This document shows positions 26,955 through 36,420 of a DNA stretch of 64,000 nt, piece after piece. The notes under the pieces were generated by a model. The model was not told the origin of the DNA, made no database searches, and worked only from the letters and a program-made list of their open reading frames with translations. Positions within the stretch are counted from its first letter, which is position 1, and each line of letters starts with the position of its first letter. The position numbers and the translations under genes are program-made. The DNA lies in the NCBI GenBank assembly GCA_020252645.1, contig JADCCN010000003.1:124001-188000 (forward strand), in the 5' to 3' direction. This DNA is from Methylobacterium sp. (GTDB lineage Bacteria > Pseudomonadota > Alphaproteobacteria > Rhizobiales > Beijerinckiaceae).

Positions 26955-29864
26955 CTACTTCACCGGGCCGATACGCTGGGTGAATATGGCGCGCGCCTCC
27001 TGCTGGAGGCGATCGATATCCGCCGAAAGCGGCGGAAAATCCGGGTAATCGAGCAGACGCGCGATCTGTCGCCGCAGGGTGATGCTGGTATCGTTTTCGG
27101 CAAATGCGCCCGGCAACACCAACCGCGCCACCTGCTGGAAGCCGATCTGCACATCCCAGGCGGCGAGCAGCGTCTCCGTTTCCTCCGCCGTCAGCAGGCC
27201 AACCTCGCCCGCCAGCGCCAAACGGGAGCGGGTATTCCCTTCCGCCAAGGCAGCATGTTCCGCCGCGTGAACCAGCGCGAAGGCCTGCGTGATGAATTCG
27301 AGATCGACGAGCCCGCCGGGGCGATCCTTCACGTCGAAGCGGTCGCGGCCGGGCTTTTCCGTGTGCATCAATGCGCGCATGTCGGCGGTTTCGCGCTTGA
27401 CCCGGACCTCGTCGCGCTTCCGGGCAACAAGCGCACGGATGCTGTCCGTCAGGGCACGCGAGAGTCCGGCATCCCCCGTCAGCACGCGCGCACGGGACAG
27501 GGCGAGATGTTCCCAGAGATCGCTCTCTTCCGAGGCGAAATACTCCCGGAAGGCCGAGAGTGAGGCCGCCACCGGCCCCTTCTTGCCCGAGGGCCGCAGG
27601 CGCAGATCCACCTCGTAAAGCATGCCCGCGCGCATTGGCGCGGAGAGCGCTGCGACCAGGCGCTGGGTGAGCTTCGCGTAGTATTCGCTGGTCATCAGCG
27701 ACTTCCCGCCATCCGACCACGCATCGGCCGGCGCCTCGTAGACGACGACGAGATCGAGATCGGAACTGGCGGTGAGTTCGCGCGAACCGGCCTTGCCATA
27801 GCCGATGATGGCCATCTGCCCGCTCGGAATTTCGCCATGGCGATCGGCGAATTCGCGTCGCACGCGGGCAAGAACAAGCCGCAGGATGGCCTCTGCCAGC
27901 ACGGTATGCACCTCGCCGAGATCCACAACCGGAATGAGGCGAGACAGCGCGCGCGTGCCGATGAGGAAGCGCTCACCGCGCAGGAGATGGCGCGCACGTT
28001 CCAGCGCCATCTCGTAATCCGTCTCGCGGTCGAGGCGCGGACCGAGGCGCGTTTCGGGATCTGGCCCGAGATTGGCGAAATCCGGGTCGATCAGCACATC
28101 GAGCACATGCGGGGATTGCGCCACCATCTGCGAGAGACGCGGCGCGGTCCCGAGGCATTCCGCGAAAAGCTGGCGCAGGCTCGCATTGGAATTGAGGATC
28201 GTGAAGAGTTCCACCGCCGCCGGCATACGCTGCAAAGCGCCATCCAGGGCGAGGATCGCGCCATCCGGCTCGGAGGCGCGGCCGAAGCTTTCGAGCAGGC
28301 CGGGCACGAGTTCGGTGAGCACCTCGCGGGCGCGTGGGGTCGTCACTGCCGGGCGCCGGCCGAAATGCCAGCCGCGCACGGTTTCCGCCACCATTTCGGG
28401 CTGCTTGAAGCCCAGGCGCTTCAGCGTTTCGCGCGTTTCAGGGTCTGTTTCGACACCCGTGAAAACGAGGCTGCCCGCGCCGGAGGCGAGCGCCGGGCCG
28501 CCTTCGAACAGGCGCGCGTAATGGTGCTCCACACGCCGCAGCGCGCGTGTCAGGTGCTTGTCGAATTGCGCCCGCGTCATGCCGCAGAACCGGGCGAAAC
28601 CGCCAAGATCCTCGTTGGACCTCGGCAGTTTCTGCGTCTGCTCGTCATGGATCATCTGCACGCGATGCTCAAGCGTCCGCAGGATTCCATACGCCTCGCT
28701 CAGGTCCTTCGCAGCCTCGGGGGTGATCCAGGTCTCGCGGCAGAGGGCATCGAGCATGTCGAGCGTGCGCGAGCCGCGCAAGGAGGGCCGCCGCCCGCCA
28801 TAGACCAGTTGCTGGGTCTGCACGAAGAACTCGATCTCGCGGATGCCGCCGCGGCCAAGTTTCAGATCATGGCCGGCAATCGCGATCTGGTCGTGCCCCT
28901 TCACGGCATAGATCTGCCGTTTCATCGCGTGAATATCGGCGATGGCACCGTAATCGAAGTATTTCCGCCAGATGAAGGGTTGCAATTCCTGGAGATAGGC
29001 AGAGCCCGCCGCCTCATCGCCCGCGACCACGCGCGCCTTGATCATTGCCGCGCGTTCCCAGTTCTGGCCCACGGTCTCGTAATAGGCGAGCGCGGCATTG
29101 ACCGGCATGGCGATCGGCGTGGTGCCGGGATCGGGCCGGAGGCGCAGGTCCACGCGGAGAACATACCCATCCGCCGTGCGCTGCGAGAGAATGCTGGCCA
29201 TCGCCTTGATGATCGCGACGCAACGATCGAGATGATCCGCATGGTCGCGCAAGGCCGGCGCCTGCGGATCATAGAAGCAGCCGAGATCAATATCGGAGGA
29301 GTAATTCAGCTCGCGCGCGCCATGCTTGCCGAGCGCGAGCACAAAAAGACCAAGCCCCTCGAAGGGCATCTCGCGATCTGGAATCGCAAGATGCTCGCCA
29401 TGCTGGGCAATCGCGATCCGGAGTGCGGCGCGCGTTGCCTCATCCGCGAAGTCGGACAGCCCACGCGTGACGGCGATGAGATCGAATACGCCGCCGAGAT
29501 CAGCCATCGCCACGAGAAGCGCATGGCGGTTCCGGGCCTGTCGGAGGGCCTTCATCCCGGCCTGAAGATCGCCCGCGCGGCCTGCCGCGCGCATGCCTTC
29601 GAAGATGGTTTCAAGGCCGGCTTCGGGCGAAGCGGCCAGCAAATCCGCCACGGCAGCCGGGTCACGCCGCACAAGGCGCCAGAGGAAGGGCGAGCCTTCG
29701 GCGATGCCCGCAAGCAGGGCCCTGGCCGTCTCCTGCCCGTCAAGGAGGGCGGCGAGCGGACGAGCCTCCTCCTCAGCCAGCACATCCGCAAGGCGGGAGG
29801 TGCCGGGCTTTCCGTATTTCGGGGCAGAGACAAGGCGGGAGAGCAGTGAGGCGGGCGTGATCAT
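26955..29864 (-). CDS. glnE: Bifunctional glutamine synthetase adenylyltransferase/deadenylylase
   Basis: 969 aa, typical size. Two nucleotidyltransferase domains are visible. The N-terminal domain (deadenylylation) has ARELNYSSDIDLGCFYD; the C-terminal domain (adenylylation) has SRELTASSDLDLVVVYE. Each is followed by helical GlnD-associated regions with HRVQMIHDEQT and DLEFITQAFAL. Controls glutamine synthetase activity in response to PII state. Its ATG overlaps the stop of the kinase gene upstream (ATGA), an arrangement also found next to the ccm genes in rhizobia. Confidence 0.96.
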   Translation of the reverse strand: MITPASLLSRLVSAPKYGKPGTSRLADVLAEEEARPLAALLDGQETARALLAGIAEGSPFLWRLVRRDPAAVADLLAASPEAGLETIFEGMRAAGRAGDLQAGMKALRQARNRHALLVAMADLGGVFDLIAVTRGLSDFADEATRAALRIAIAQHGEHLAIPDREMPFEGLGLFVLALGKHGARELNYSSDIDLGCFYDPQAPALRDHADHLDRCVAIIKAMASILSQRTADGYVLRVDLRLRPDPGTTPIAMPVNAALAYYETVGQNWERAAMIKARVVAGDEAAGSAYLQELQPFIWRKYFDYGAIADIHAMKRQIYAVKGHDQIAIAGHDLKLGRGGIREIEFFVQTQQLVYGGRRPSLRGSRTLDMLDALCRETWITPEAAKDLSEAYGILRTLEHRVQMIHDEQTQKLPRSNEDLGGFARFCGMTRAQFDKHLTRALRRVEHHYARLFEGGPALASGAGSLVFTGVETDPETRETLKRLGFKQPEMVAETVRGWHFGRRPAVTTPRAREVLTELVPGLLESFGRASEPDGAILALDGALQRMPAAVELFTILNSNASLRQLFAECLGTAPRLSQMVAQSPHVLDVLIDPDFANLGPDPETRLGPRLDRETDYEMALERARHLLRGERFLIGTRALSRLIPVVDLGEVHTVLAEAILRLVLARVRREFADRHGEIPSGQMAIIGYGKAGSRELTASSDLDLVVVYEAPADAWSDGGKSLMTSEYYAKLTQRLVAALSAPMRAGMLYEVDLRLRPSGKKGPVAASLSAFREYFASEESDLWEHLALSRARVLTGDAGLSRALTDSIRALVARKRDEVRVKRETADMRALMHTEKPGRDRFDVKDRPGGLVDLEFITQAFALVHAAEHAALAEGNTRSRLALAGEVGLLTAEETETLLAAWDVQIGFQQVARLVLPGAFAENDTSITLRRQIARLLDYPDFPPLSADIDRLQQEARAIFTQRIGPVK

Positions 29865-31339
29865 GCCCCTTTTTCGGGCAGGGCGGGGCCTTGCGCAAGG
29901 CTCCTTCCGGCGGAACCCGCGGCCTCCGGAAGCACGAGCACAGCCTTGAGGCCGGTCGCGTTGTCCTCCAGCCGCAACTCGCCGCCATGGAGCCGCGCGA
30001 TGGCCGCGACAAGCGACAGCCCGAGGCCGAGACCGGGCTTCGCGCGGCTGGAATCGAGACGCACGAAACGTTCCACCACCGCCTGACGCTTGTCCTCCGG
30101 AATGCCCTCGCCGCGATCCGCCACCGCGATGCGGATCTGCCCGCCGGATTTCTCCGCCGAGATGGCGAGCGAGCCGCCGCCTTCCGGCTTCAGGCCGTAT
30201 TTCAGCGCGTTGTCGATGAGGTTCGAGATCGCCTGCCCGATGAGTTCGCGATTGGCCTTGGCCACGAGACCGGTTTCGATCTTCGTTTCAAACGCGAGGC
30301 CAGCCTCCTCCGCAAGGGGCTCGTAAAGCTCGGCGAGGCTTGCGACGATCTCTTCGAGATTCAGCGGCTTGAGGGAGGTCGCAAGGTTTCCGCTCTCCGC
30401 GCGCGCGATCATCTGAAGGGCATCGAAGATGCGCAACAGGTTGTCGCTTTCCTCGATGGCGCGCTCCAGCGCGGCCTTGGCCTCCTCCAGCGTTTCGGCC
30501 TTGCGCAGGGCGTCTTCCGCACCGTTCCTGAGGCGCGTGAGCGGGGTGCGCAGGTCATGCGCGACGTTGTCCGAGAGGTCACGCAGGCCGGTCATCAACT
30601 CGCCGATGCGGTCGAGCATGGCGTTGAGATGCAGCGCGAGACGATCGAATTCGTCGTTCGTGCTGGTCACCGGCAGGCGCTCGGCAAGGTTGCCGGCCAT
30701 GATCGCAGCGGAGGTCGTCGCCACGCCCTCGACGCGCGAGAGCACGCGGCGCGTGACGAACCAGGCGCCGAACCCACCCATCAGCACCACCAGGAGCAGG
30801 GAGAACCCGCGCGCGCGGCGGATGGTGACGCGCAAGCGATCCTGCTCTTCGAGATCGCGCCCCACAAAAAGCCGCAGACCGGAGGGCAGGATGAAGGTGC
30901 GCACCTTGGCACGGCGTGCGACCTCCTCGGCCTCGTCCGGCCAGTTATAGCGCAACTCGCTCCAGCCCGGGCTGACCGATTGCGCCGGAACGCGGAGGAT
31001 GGCGTTGCCGGTCATCGCGTCGCCGCGTGCATCCACGAGGAGGTAGAGGAAGGAGCCGCTCTGCCGGCCGCGCCGCTCGATAACGGCGACGAGACGTCGC
31101 AGACCACCCTGCCGGTATTGCTCGGCGAGAGCGTTGATCTCGGTCTCGATGGTCTCGGTGATCTGCGCATCGAGCAGGCGACGCGTGTTCCAGGCGATAT
31201 ATCCAAGGATGATGCCGGAGAAGAGCGCGAAGATCAGGAGGTAGAAGGCCGATAGCTTGAAGGCCGTGGTGCGCGCCATGCGGCCAAGCCCGGCGAGCCA
31301 GCCGCGCTCGCTTCCCGCGGAGGGCAAACCCGGCGCCAT
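29861..31339 (-). CDS. OmpR-partner sensor histidine kinase
   Basis: 492 aa. TM1 about 27-48, periplasmic loop of about 130 residues, TM2 about 178-198, HAMP domain, then His261 in NVAHDLRTPLTRLRNG. N box NLIDNALKYG, G1 DRGEGIP, G2 GLGLGLSLV are intact. Transcribed three bases after its cognate response regulator and overlaps glnE by ATGA. The signal is unknown. The location between ccm genes and glnE matches a conserved rhizobial block as I remember it. Confidence 0.9.
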   Translation of the reverse strand: MAPGLPSAGSERGWLAGLGRMARTTAFKLSAFYLLIFALFSGIILGYIAWNTRRLLDAQITETIETEINALAEQYRQGGLRRLVAVIERRGRQSGSFLYLLVDARGDAMTGNAILRVPAQSVSPGWSELRYNWPDEAEEVARRAKVRTFILPSGLRLFVGRDLEEQDRLRVTIRRARGFSLLLVVLMGGFGAWFVTRRVLSRVEGVATTSAAIMAGNLAERLPVTSTNDEFDRLALHLNAMLDRIGELMTGLRDLSDNVAHDLRTPLTRLRNGAEDALRKAETLEEAKAALERAIEESDNLLRIFDALQMIARAESGNLATSLKPLNLEEIVASLAELYEPLAEEAGLAFETKIETGLVAKANRELIGQAISNLIDNALKYGLKPEGGGSLAISAEKSGGQIRIAVADRGEGIPEDKRQAVVERFVRLDSSRAKPGLGLGLSLVAAIARLHGGELRLEDNATGLKAVLVLPEAAGSAGRSLAQGPALPEKGA

Positions 31340-31342
31340 GCC

Positions 31343-32023
31343 TCAGCGGCCGGGGTCGCGGATCATGTAGCCCGCCCCGCGAATCGTATGGAGCAGCGTC
31401 GCCTGCCCCTTGCGCTCGATCTTGCTGCGCAGGCGCGAGACATGGACGTCAATGACATTCGTCTGAGGGTCAAAATGGTAATCCCACACGTTTTCGAGCA
31501 GCATCGTGCGCGTCACCACCTGCCCGGCATGGCGCATGAGATATTCGAGCAGGCGGAATTCTCGTGGCTGGAGCGCGATATCCTCGCCCGCGCGGCTCAC
31601 GCGATGGGCGAGGCGATCGAGTTCGAGATCGCCAACCTTGTAGATCAGTTGTGCGCTTTGCGGGTTCCGGCGGCGCGCGAGCGCCTCGACACGCGCGAGG
31701 CACTCGGTGAAGGCGTAGGGCTTGGTGAGATAATCGTCGCCACCGGCGCGCAAGCCGAGCACGCGATCATCCACCTGCCCGAGGGCGGAGAGAATCAGCA
31801 CCGGCGTGGTGCGCTTCTCGGCGCGCAGGGCCATGATGAGCGAAAGGCCATCGCGCTTGGGCAGCATGCGGTCGACCACGAGAACGTCATAGCTGCCGGC
31901 GAGCGCCATTTCGAGGCCAGTCTCGCCGTCTGCCGCCAGGTCAGCCACATGACCGGCCTCGTTCAGCGCGCGGGCCAGATAGCGACCGGCTTCGGAATCA
32001 TCTTCGACAACGAGGATTTTCAT
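31343..32023 (-). CDS. OmpR/PhoB-family response regulator
   Basis: 226 aa. Receiver domain 1-115 with acidic pocket EDD (7-9), phosphoacceptor Asp51 in VVDRMLP and Lys in YLTKPYAF. C-terminal winged helix (about 130-222) with REFRLLEYLMRHAGQVVTR and the recognition-helix region TNVIDVHVSRLRSKI. ATG 32023 (MKILVVEDD) is the receiver start; the frame continues upstream without similarity. Operon with the following kinase. Regulates unknown targets. Confidence 0.93.
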   Translation of the reverse strand: MKILVVEDDSEAGRYLARALNEAGHVADLAADGETGLEMALAGSYDVLVVDRMLPKRDGLSLIMALRAEKRTTPVLILSALGQVDDRVLGLRAGGDDYLTKPYAFTECLARVEALARRRNPQSAQLIYKVGDLELDRLAHRVSRAGEDIALQPREFRLLEYLMRHAGQVVTRTMLLENVWDYHFDPQTNVIDVHVSRLRSKIERKGQATLLHTIRGAGYMIRDPGR

Positions 32024-32189
32024 AAGGGACAGGGCTCGATCAGATGCCCGGATACAACGCCACGCATGAGCCAGCGCCGTCAAGGCGAAGGTGGGTTCGG
32101 TCCTGCGTCTGGCTGTGAAGCGGGGGGCGACGGAGGGAGCTACGGCCAGCCACAGGACCTTGATGCCGATAATGCCCGCCCGCGACTGG

Positions 32190-32206
32190 CCCGAAGCTTT
32201 CGGGCG
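32190..32206. repeat. Short perfect inverted repeat in the ccmH to regulator gap
   Basis: GCCCGAA-GCT-TTCGGGC, 7-bp arms, in the 204-bp gap between the ccmH stop and the response regulator. No T tract follows on either strand, so it is not a classical terminator. It could be an mRNA processing or operator hairpin. Confidence 0.4.
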
Positions 32207-32227
32207 CATGACATTTTGGTAAGGAAG

Positions 32228-32710
32228 TCAAGCCTGATCGCGCCTCGCCAGCAGCACTTCGAGCGCCTGCTTCTCGGTTTCCGCCAAGGGGGCGGACTCG
32301 GGCGCGGCCACGGCCTCGGCGGGCTGCCGGAACAACGAACGCGCAGCGAGGATCCCGCCCAGAAGCGCAATGGCCGGAAGACTCCAGAGCAACGCCGTCG
32401 AGAGGGAAAACGGCGGCCGGAGCAGCACGAATTCGCCATAACGCTTGACGAGAAACTGACGGATGGCGCTGTCGCTGTCGCCGGCCGAAATCCGCTCCCG
32501 CACGAGGCGGCGCAGGTCGCGCGCGAGTTCGGCGTCCGAATCGTCGATCGACTGGTTCTGGCAGACGAGGCAACGCAGTTCCGCCGAGAGCTTGCGGGCG
32601 CGGGCTTCCTGCGCGGCATCCTTCAGCTGCTCGCCGGGCTGCACGGCCAGCGCCGTTCCCGACAGGGCCAGAGACCCGAAAACCAGAGCACGGCGGGAAA
32701 GCGCACTCAT
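32228..32710 (-). CDS. ccmH: Cytochrome c maturation protein CcmH (CycL type)
   Basis: 160 aa. Signal sequence 1-22, a thiol-redox domain with LRCLVCQNQS (Cys47, Cys50), and a C-terminal TM helix at about 107-126. It reduces apocytochrome CXXCH thiols in the periplasm for haem attachment with CcmF. The short form lacks the TPR domain, which is encoded separately as ccmI, as in rhizobia. Its ATG overlaps the ccmF stop (ATGA). Confidence 0.95.
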   Translation of the reverse strand: MSALSRRALVFGSLALSGTALAVQPGEQLKDAAQEARARKLSAELRCLVCQNQSIDDSDAELARDLRRLVRERISAGDSDSAIRQFLVKRYGEFVLLRPPFSLSTALLWSLPAIALLGGILAARSLFRQPAEAVAAPESAPLAETEKQALEVLLARRDQA

Positions 32711-34683
32711 TCCGCCGGCTCCAGGCGCCCGGGACGGCGGGTGGCAACCCGCGGAGCGCCAACCCGCAAGCGACGATCCGAGAGCGAGAGGAGGCCGGCC
32801 AGCGCCATCAGTGCCGGCCCGAGCCAGATGAGCGTCACGAAAGGCTTCCAGTAGGCGCGCAGATCGACATGGTTTCCATCCGAGGTCTCGCCAATCGCGA
32901 CATAGACCTCGGAGAAGCCGACACGATGGCGACCAACCTCCGAGGTCGGCATCTGGCGCCCGATATAGACGCGTTTCGCCGGACGCAGTTCGGCCACCTG
33001 CCGCGTGCCGTCATGCACCACGAAATGCGCCACGGTGGATGTGTAGTTCGGGCCGGAATAGGGCGCGATGCCGCGAAGGGTGAGCGAATACTCACCCAGC
33101 TTCACCGTCTCGCCCGGCTTCATCGAGACGATCGCCTCCTTCTCGAAAGCGGTGAAGGCGATGCCAATCACCATGATGCCCACTCCGGCATGGGCCAGTG
33201 CGGTCGCGACGAAAGTGCGCGGCAGGCCGATGAGACGGTTGAAGGCACCGGCGGTGCCGCCGCGCATGACGCGTTCGCGGATCTCGTCGAGCGAAGCGAT
33301 GAGGATGAAGATCCCGAGACCGATCGCAAGGATCGCCAGAGCCGGACCACGACCGATCTGATAGGCGACAACAAGTGTCGCCAGCAGGCTCAGCCCCATC
33401 GCGAAAAGCATGCGCTGGGTGACTCCCAGCAGGTCCCCTCGCTTCCAGGCAAGGCGCTGGCCGAAGGGAATGGCGACGAAGAGCGGCAACATCAGCGGTA
33501 CGACGGTGAGGTTGAAGAAGGGCGGGCCCACCGAGATCTTCTGTCCGGTCACCCCCTCGAGCGCCAGCGGATAGAGCGTCCCCACCAGCACCGCCAGCGC
33601 CGCCACGGCGAGGAACAGGTTGTTCAGAACCAGCGCACCCTCGCGGCTGACCGGCGCGAAGAGCCCGCCCGCTTCCATCGTCCGCGCGCGAAATGCGAAC
33701 AACGTGAAGGAGCCGCCGATGAAGGCAATGAGGATGATGAGAATGAACAATCCGCGCTCCGGGTCCACCGCGAAGGCATGCACCGAGGTCAGCACGCCGG
33801 AACGCACCAGGAATGTTCCGAGAAGCGAGAGCGAGAAGGTGATGATCGCGAGCAGGATGGTCCAGATCTTCAGCGCCTCGCGCTTCTCCATCACGATCGC
33901 GGAATGCAGCAGCGCCGTTCCGGTGAGCCACGGCATCAGGGAGGCGTTCTCCACCGGGTCCCAGAACCAGTAACCGCCCCAGCCGAGCTCGTAATAGGCC
34001 CAGTAGGAGCCCATGGCGATGCCGAGGGTGAGCGTGATCCAGGCGACGAGGTTCCACGGACGCAACATCCGCGCAAAGGCCGCATCGATCCGCCCGACGA
34101 TCAGCGCGCCGGCCGCAAAGGAAAACACGATCGAATAGCCGACATAGCCAAGATAGAGCAGCGGCGGATGGATCGCGAGGCCGGGGTCCTGCAGGATCGG
34201 GTTCAGGTCGCGCCCCTCGAACGGAGCCGGGCCGAGGCGCAGGAATGGGTTCGATGCGAAGAGAACGAAGGCGAGGAAGGCCGCGGCGATCATCGCCTGA
34301 ACGGCCAGTGTCGCGCCCAGGATATCATTGGGAAGATTGCGGGAGAAAACCGCGACGCCGGCGCCGAACAGCGCCAGAATCAGCACCCAGAGCAGCATCG
34401 AGCCCTCATGATTGCCCCAGACGCCGCTCCATTTGTAGATCAGCGGCTTGAGGGTGTGCGAGTTCTCATAAACATTCGAGACCGAGAAATCCGAGCCGAG
34501 ATAGGCATAGGTCAGCGCCGCGAAGGATACGCTGACCAGCAGGAGCTGCGCGATCGCCGCCTGCGGCCCGAGCGCGACCAGCGCGGCGTCGCGCCGGATC
34601 GCACCCCACAACGGAAAGGTGGCCTGAAACAGGGTCAGAACCAGCGCCAGAACCAGCGCGTAATGGCCGATCTCAACAATCAT
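32707..34683 (-). CDS. ccmF: Haem lyase subunit CcmF (CycK)
   Basis: 658 aa with about 14-15 TM helices. The tryptophan-rich haem-binding WWD-type segment WGGYWFWDPVENASLMPWL sits near residues 225-245, with HEGSMLLW and other conserved histidines nearby. It takes haem from CcmE and joins it to apocytochromes in the periplasm together with CcmH and CcmI. Ten bases follow the ccmE stop. Confidence 0.97.
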   Translation of the reverse strand: MIVEIGHYALVLALVLTLFQATFPLWGAIRRDAALVALGPQAAIAQLLLVSVSFAALTYAYLGSDFSVSNVYENSHTLKPLIYKWSGVWGNHEGSMLLWVLILALFGAGVAVFSRNLPNDILGATLAVQAMIAAAFLAFVLFASNPFLRLGPAPFEGRDLNPILQDPGLAIHPPLLYLGYVGYSIVFSFAAGALIVGRIDAAFARMLRPWNLVAWITLTLGIAMGSYWAYYELGWGGYWFWDPVENASLMPWLTGTALLHSAIVMEKREALKIWTILLAIITFSLSLLGTFLVRSGVLTSVHAFAVDPERGLFILIILIAFIGGSFTLFAFRARTMEAGGLFAPVSREGALVLNNLFLAVAALAVLVGTLYPLALEGVTGQKISVGPPFFNLTVVPLMLPLFVAIPFGQRLAWKRGDLLGVTQRMLFAMGLSLLATLVVAYQIGRGPALAILAIGLGIFILIASLDEIRERVMRGGTAGAFNRLIGLPRTFVATALAHAGVGIMVIGIAFTAFEKEAIVSMKPGETVKLGEYSLTLRGIAPYSGPNYTSTVAHFVVHDGTRQVAELRPAKRVYIGRQMPTSEVGRHRVGFSEVYVAIGETSDGNHVDLRAYWKPFVTLIWLGPALMALAGLLSLSDRRLRVGAPRVATRRPGRLEPAE

Positions 34684-34693
34684 TTCGCCCTGC

Positions 34694-35152
34694 TCATGGT
34701 TTGGGTGGTCCGTCTCCCTTGCCCGGCTGCCAGTGCCCCTGCTGTTTCAGGGCATCGGCAACTTCGCGCGGCATGTAGTTTTCATCATGGCGCGCCAACA
34801 CCGTGGATGCCGTGAAGGCGCCTGAGGCGTCAAGGCGACCTTCCGTCACTACACCCTGCCCTTCACGGAACAGGTCCGGGAGCAATCCCCGATAGGTGAC
34901 CGCAATGGCATTGGAACCGTCGGTCACGCGGAAGCGCACCATCTGGTTGGGCTCACGCAGCACGCTGCCCTTTTCGACAAGACCGCCGAGCCGGAAAGCC
35001 TCGCCGGCCTTGACCTTGCCCGCCATCACTTCGCTGGGAGAGCGGAAGAAGACGATCTGATCGCGCAAGCCTGTCAGAATCAGCGCCAATGCCGAAACCA
35101 GCACGAGGCCAAACCCGCCAAGAATCATGAGACGCTTCTGCTTGCGGGTCAT
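34694..35152 (-). CDS. ccmE: Periplasmic haem chaperone CcmE (CycJ)
   Basis: 152 aa with an N-terminal TM anchor (about 8-28) and an OB-fold. The covalent haem-binding His122 is in LARHDENYMP, with Tyr126 as the usual axial ligand. It carries haem from the CcmABCD release complex to CcmF. The ccmABCD genes are not in this window, as expected for alphaproteobacteria where they are elsewhere. Confidence 0.97.
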   Translation of the reverse strand: MTRKQKRLMILGGFGLVLVSALALILTGLRDQIVFFRSPSEVMAGKVKAGEAFRLGGLVEKGSVLREPNQMVRFRVTDGSNAIAVTYRGLLPDLFREGQGVVTEGRLDASGAFTASTVLARHDENYMPREVADALKQQGHWQPGKGDGPPKP

Positions 35153-35183
35153 GGGAGGGAGTTCCGGCGGGTCGGGATCGTGG

Positions 35184-36323
35184 TCACGGGTTTGCAGCCT
35201 TCAGATCGAGCGCGGCGGCAAGCCGGTCAAGTTCGGCCGTGGCGCTTTCGCCCAGGGCCTTTCGGGCGTCGGCCAGGGCATTGGCAGCCTTGTCACGCTG
35301 GTTGAGCACCATGCGCGCCTGGATGAGACGCTGCCATTCATCGAGGCTCCCACCTTGCTGAGCAAGACGGGCGGCAAGCCCATCGACCATGCCTTCGATC
35401 GCGCGGGCGCGCTCTTCCGGCGGCAGTTCCGACAATGCCTTGCCTGCTTCGCTTTGCGGGCCGCCCGTCGGGCGCGGCGGCGCCTTGCCCTCTGCGCGGA
35501 AACGGTCGAGTTCGGTTTCCACCCGCATCCTGCCAGGGCCTTCCGGGAGCGAGGCCGACAATTCCATGAGCTTCCGAATAGCACCTGGCACATCACCGTC
35601 CTGTTCGGTGGCAATGGCGAGATAGAACAGCGCCTTGGCAAAATCAGGATCGAGCGCGACCGCCTTCTCGAAGGCCTGCTTGGCCTCGGCATTCACGATG
35701 CCGTTCTGGCTGGCAATCAGGGCCTCGCCAAGATTGGCCAGCCGATCCGGTGTTTCGCCCGAAATCGCAATCACGCGGCGAAATGCGAAGGCCGCATCCT
35801 GATATCGCCCGAGGCGCATATAGGCCGGCGCGATGACCTCGAAACCGCGCGCATCATCGGGTTTGCTTGCAAGGTGCAATTCGATGCGCTGAAGGGCCTG
35901 CTGCATCTGCGCATCGCTGCCGGGCGTCATCCGGCCCGCAATGGGCTGGTCGGGCATGTCGGGCGTGCCGGTGCGAAGGTAGAGGGCAATCGAGAGCACG
36001 GGGAGCCCGATCAGAAGCAGGAGAGCTGCGATCTTGCTGCGGCGGGCGCTGCCGGTCTTCCGCTCTTGCTCAACCTCATTCTGTCGTCCGATCGCGAGCA
36101 GACGACGCGCCTGCTCGGCCTCGGACGCCGTGCGTTCGTTTTCGGAAATCAGGCCGGCGGTCACCTGCCGGTCCAGTTCCAATCGCCGCGCCTCATAGAA
36201 TTGGATCGCGTGGTCGAGGCTGGTCTTGCCCTTTGGCGGACGAAGAAGCGGGCGCAGGGCCAGAACGGCCGCACCGAAGGTCAAAATCACGATCCCAAAC
36301 CAGAGAGTCATCGTACTGCTCAA
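35184..36323 (-). CDS. ccmI: Cytochrome c maturation protein CcmI (CycH)
   Basis: 379 aa. Two TM helices (about 5-23 and 92-111) around a cytoplasmic leucine-zipper-like segment (ITLDHAIQFYEARRLELDRQ region), then a periplasmic TPR domain from about 130 to the end. Binds apocytochrome C termini and presents them to CcmF/CcmH. First gene of the ccmIEFH set; 97 bp lie between it and feuQ upstream. Confidence 0.94.
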   Translation of the reverse strand: MSSTMTLWFGIVILTFGAAVLALRPLLRPPKGKTSLDHAIQFYEARRLELDRQVTAGLISENERTASEAEQARRLLAIGRQNEVEQERKTGSARRSKIAALLLLIGLPVLSIALYLRTGTPDMPDQPIAGRMTPGSDAQMQQALQRIELHLASKPDDARGFEVIAPAYMRLGRYQDAAFAFRRVIAISGETPDRLANLGEALIASQNGIVNAEAKQAFEKAVALDPDFAKALFYLAIATEQDGDVPGAIRKLMELSASLPEGPGRMRVETELDRFRAEGKAPPRPTGGPQSEAGKALSELPPEERARAIEGMVDGLAARLAQQGGSLDEWQRLIQARMVLNQRDKAANALADARKALGESATAELDRLAAALDLKAANP

Positions 36324-36420
36324 CTAGGCCGCAATCGGGGCCATTCCATGACATGGCGCAATTGCCCTGCCTTATGTGGCCGCTTTGCTATAGAGCAGCA
36401 ATGGGAGAGGCAATCGGTTG

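Noticed and set aside
32187-32206. Rho-independent terminator after ccmH
   Set aside because: The hairpin at 32190-32206 has no T tract on either strand.
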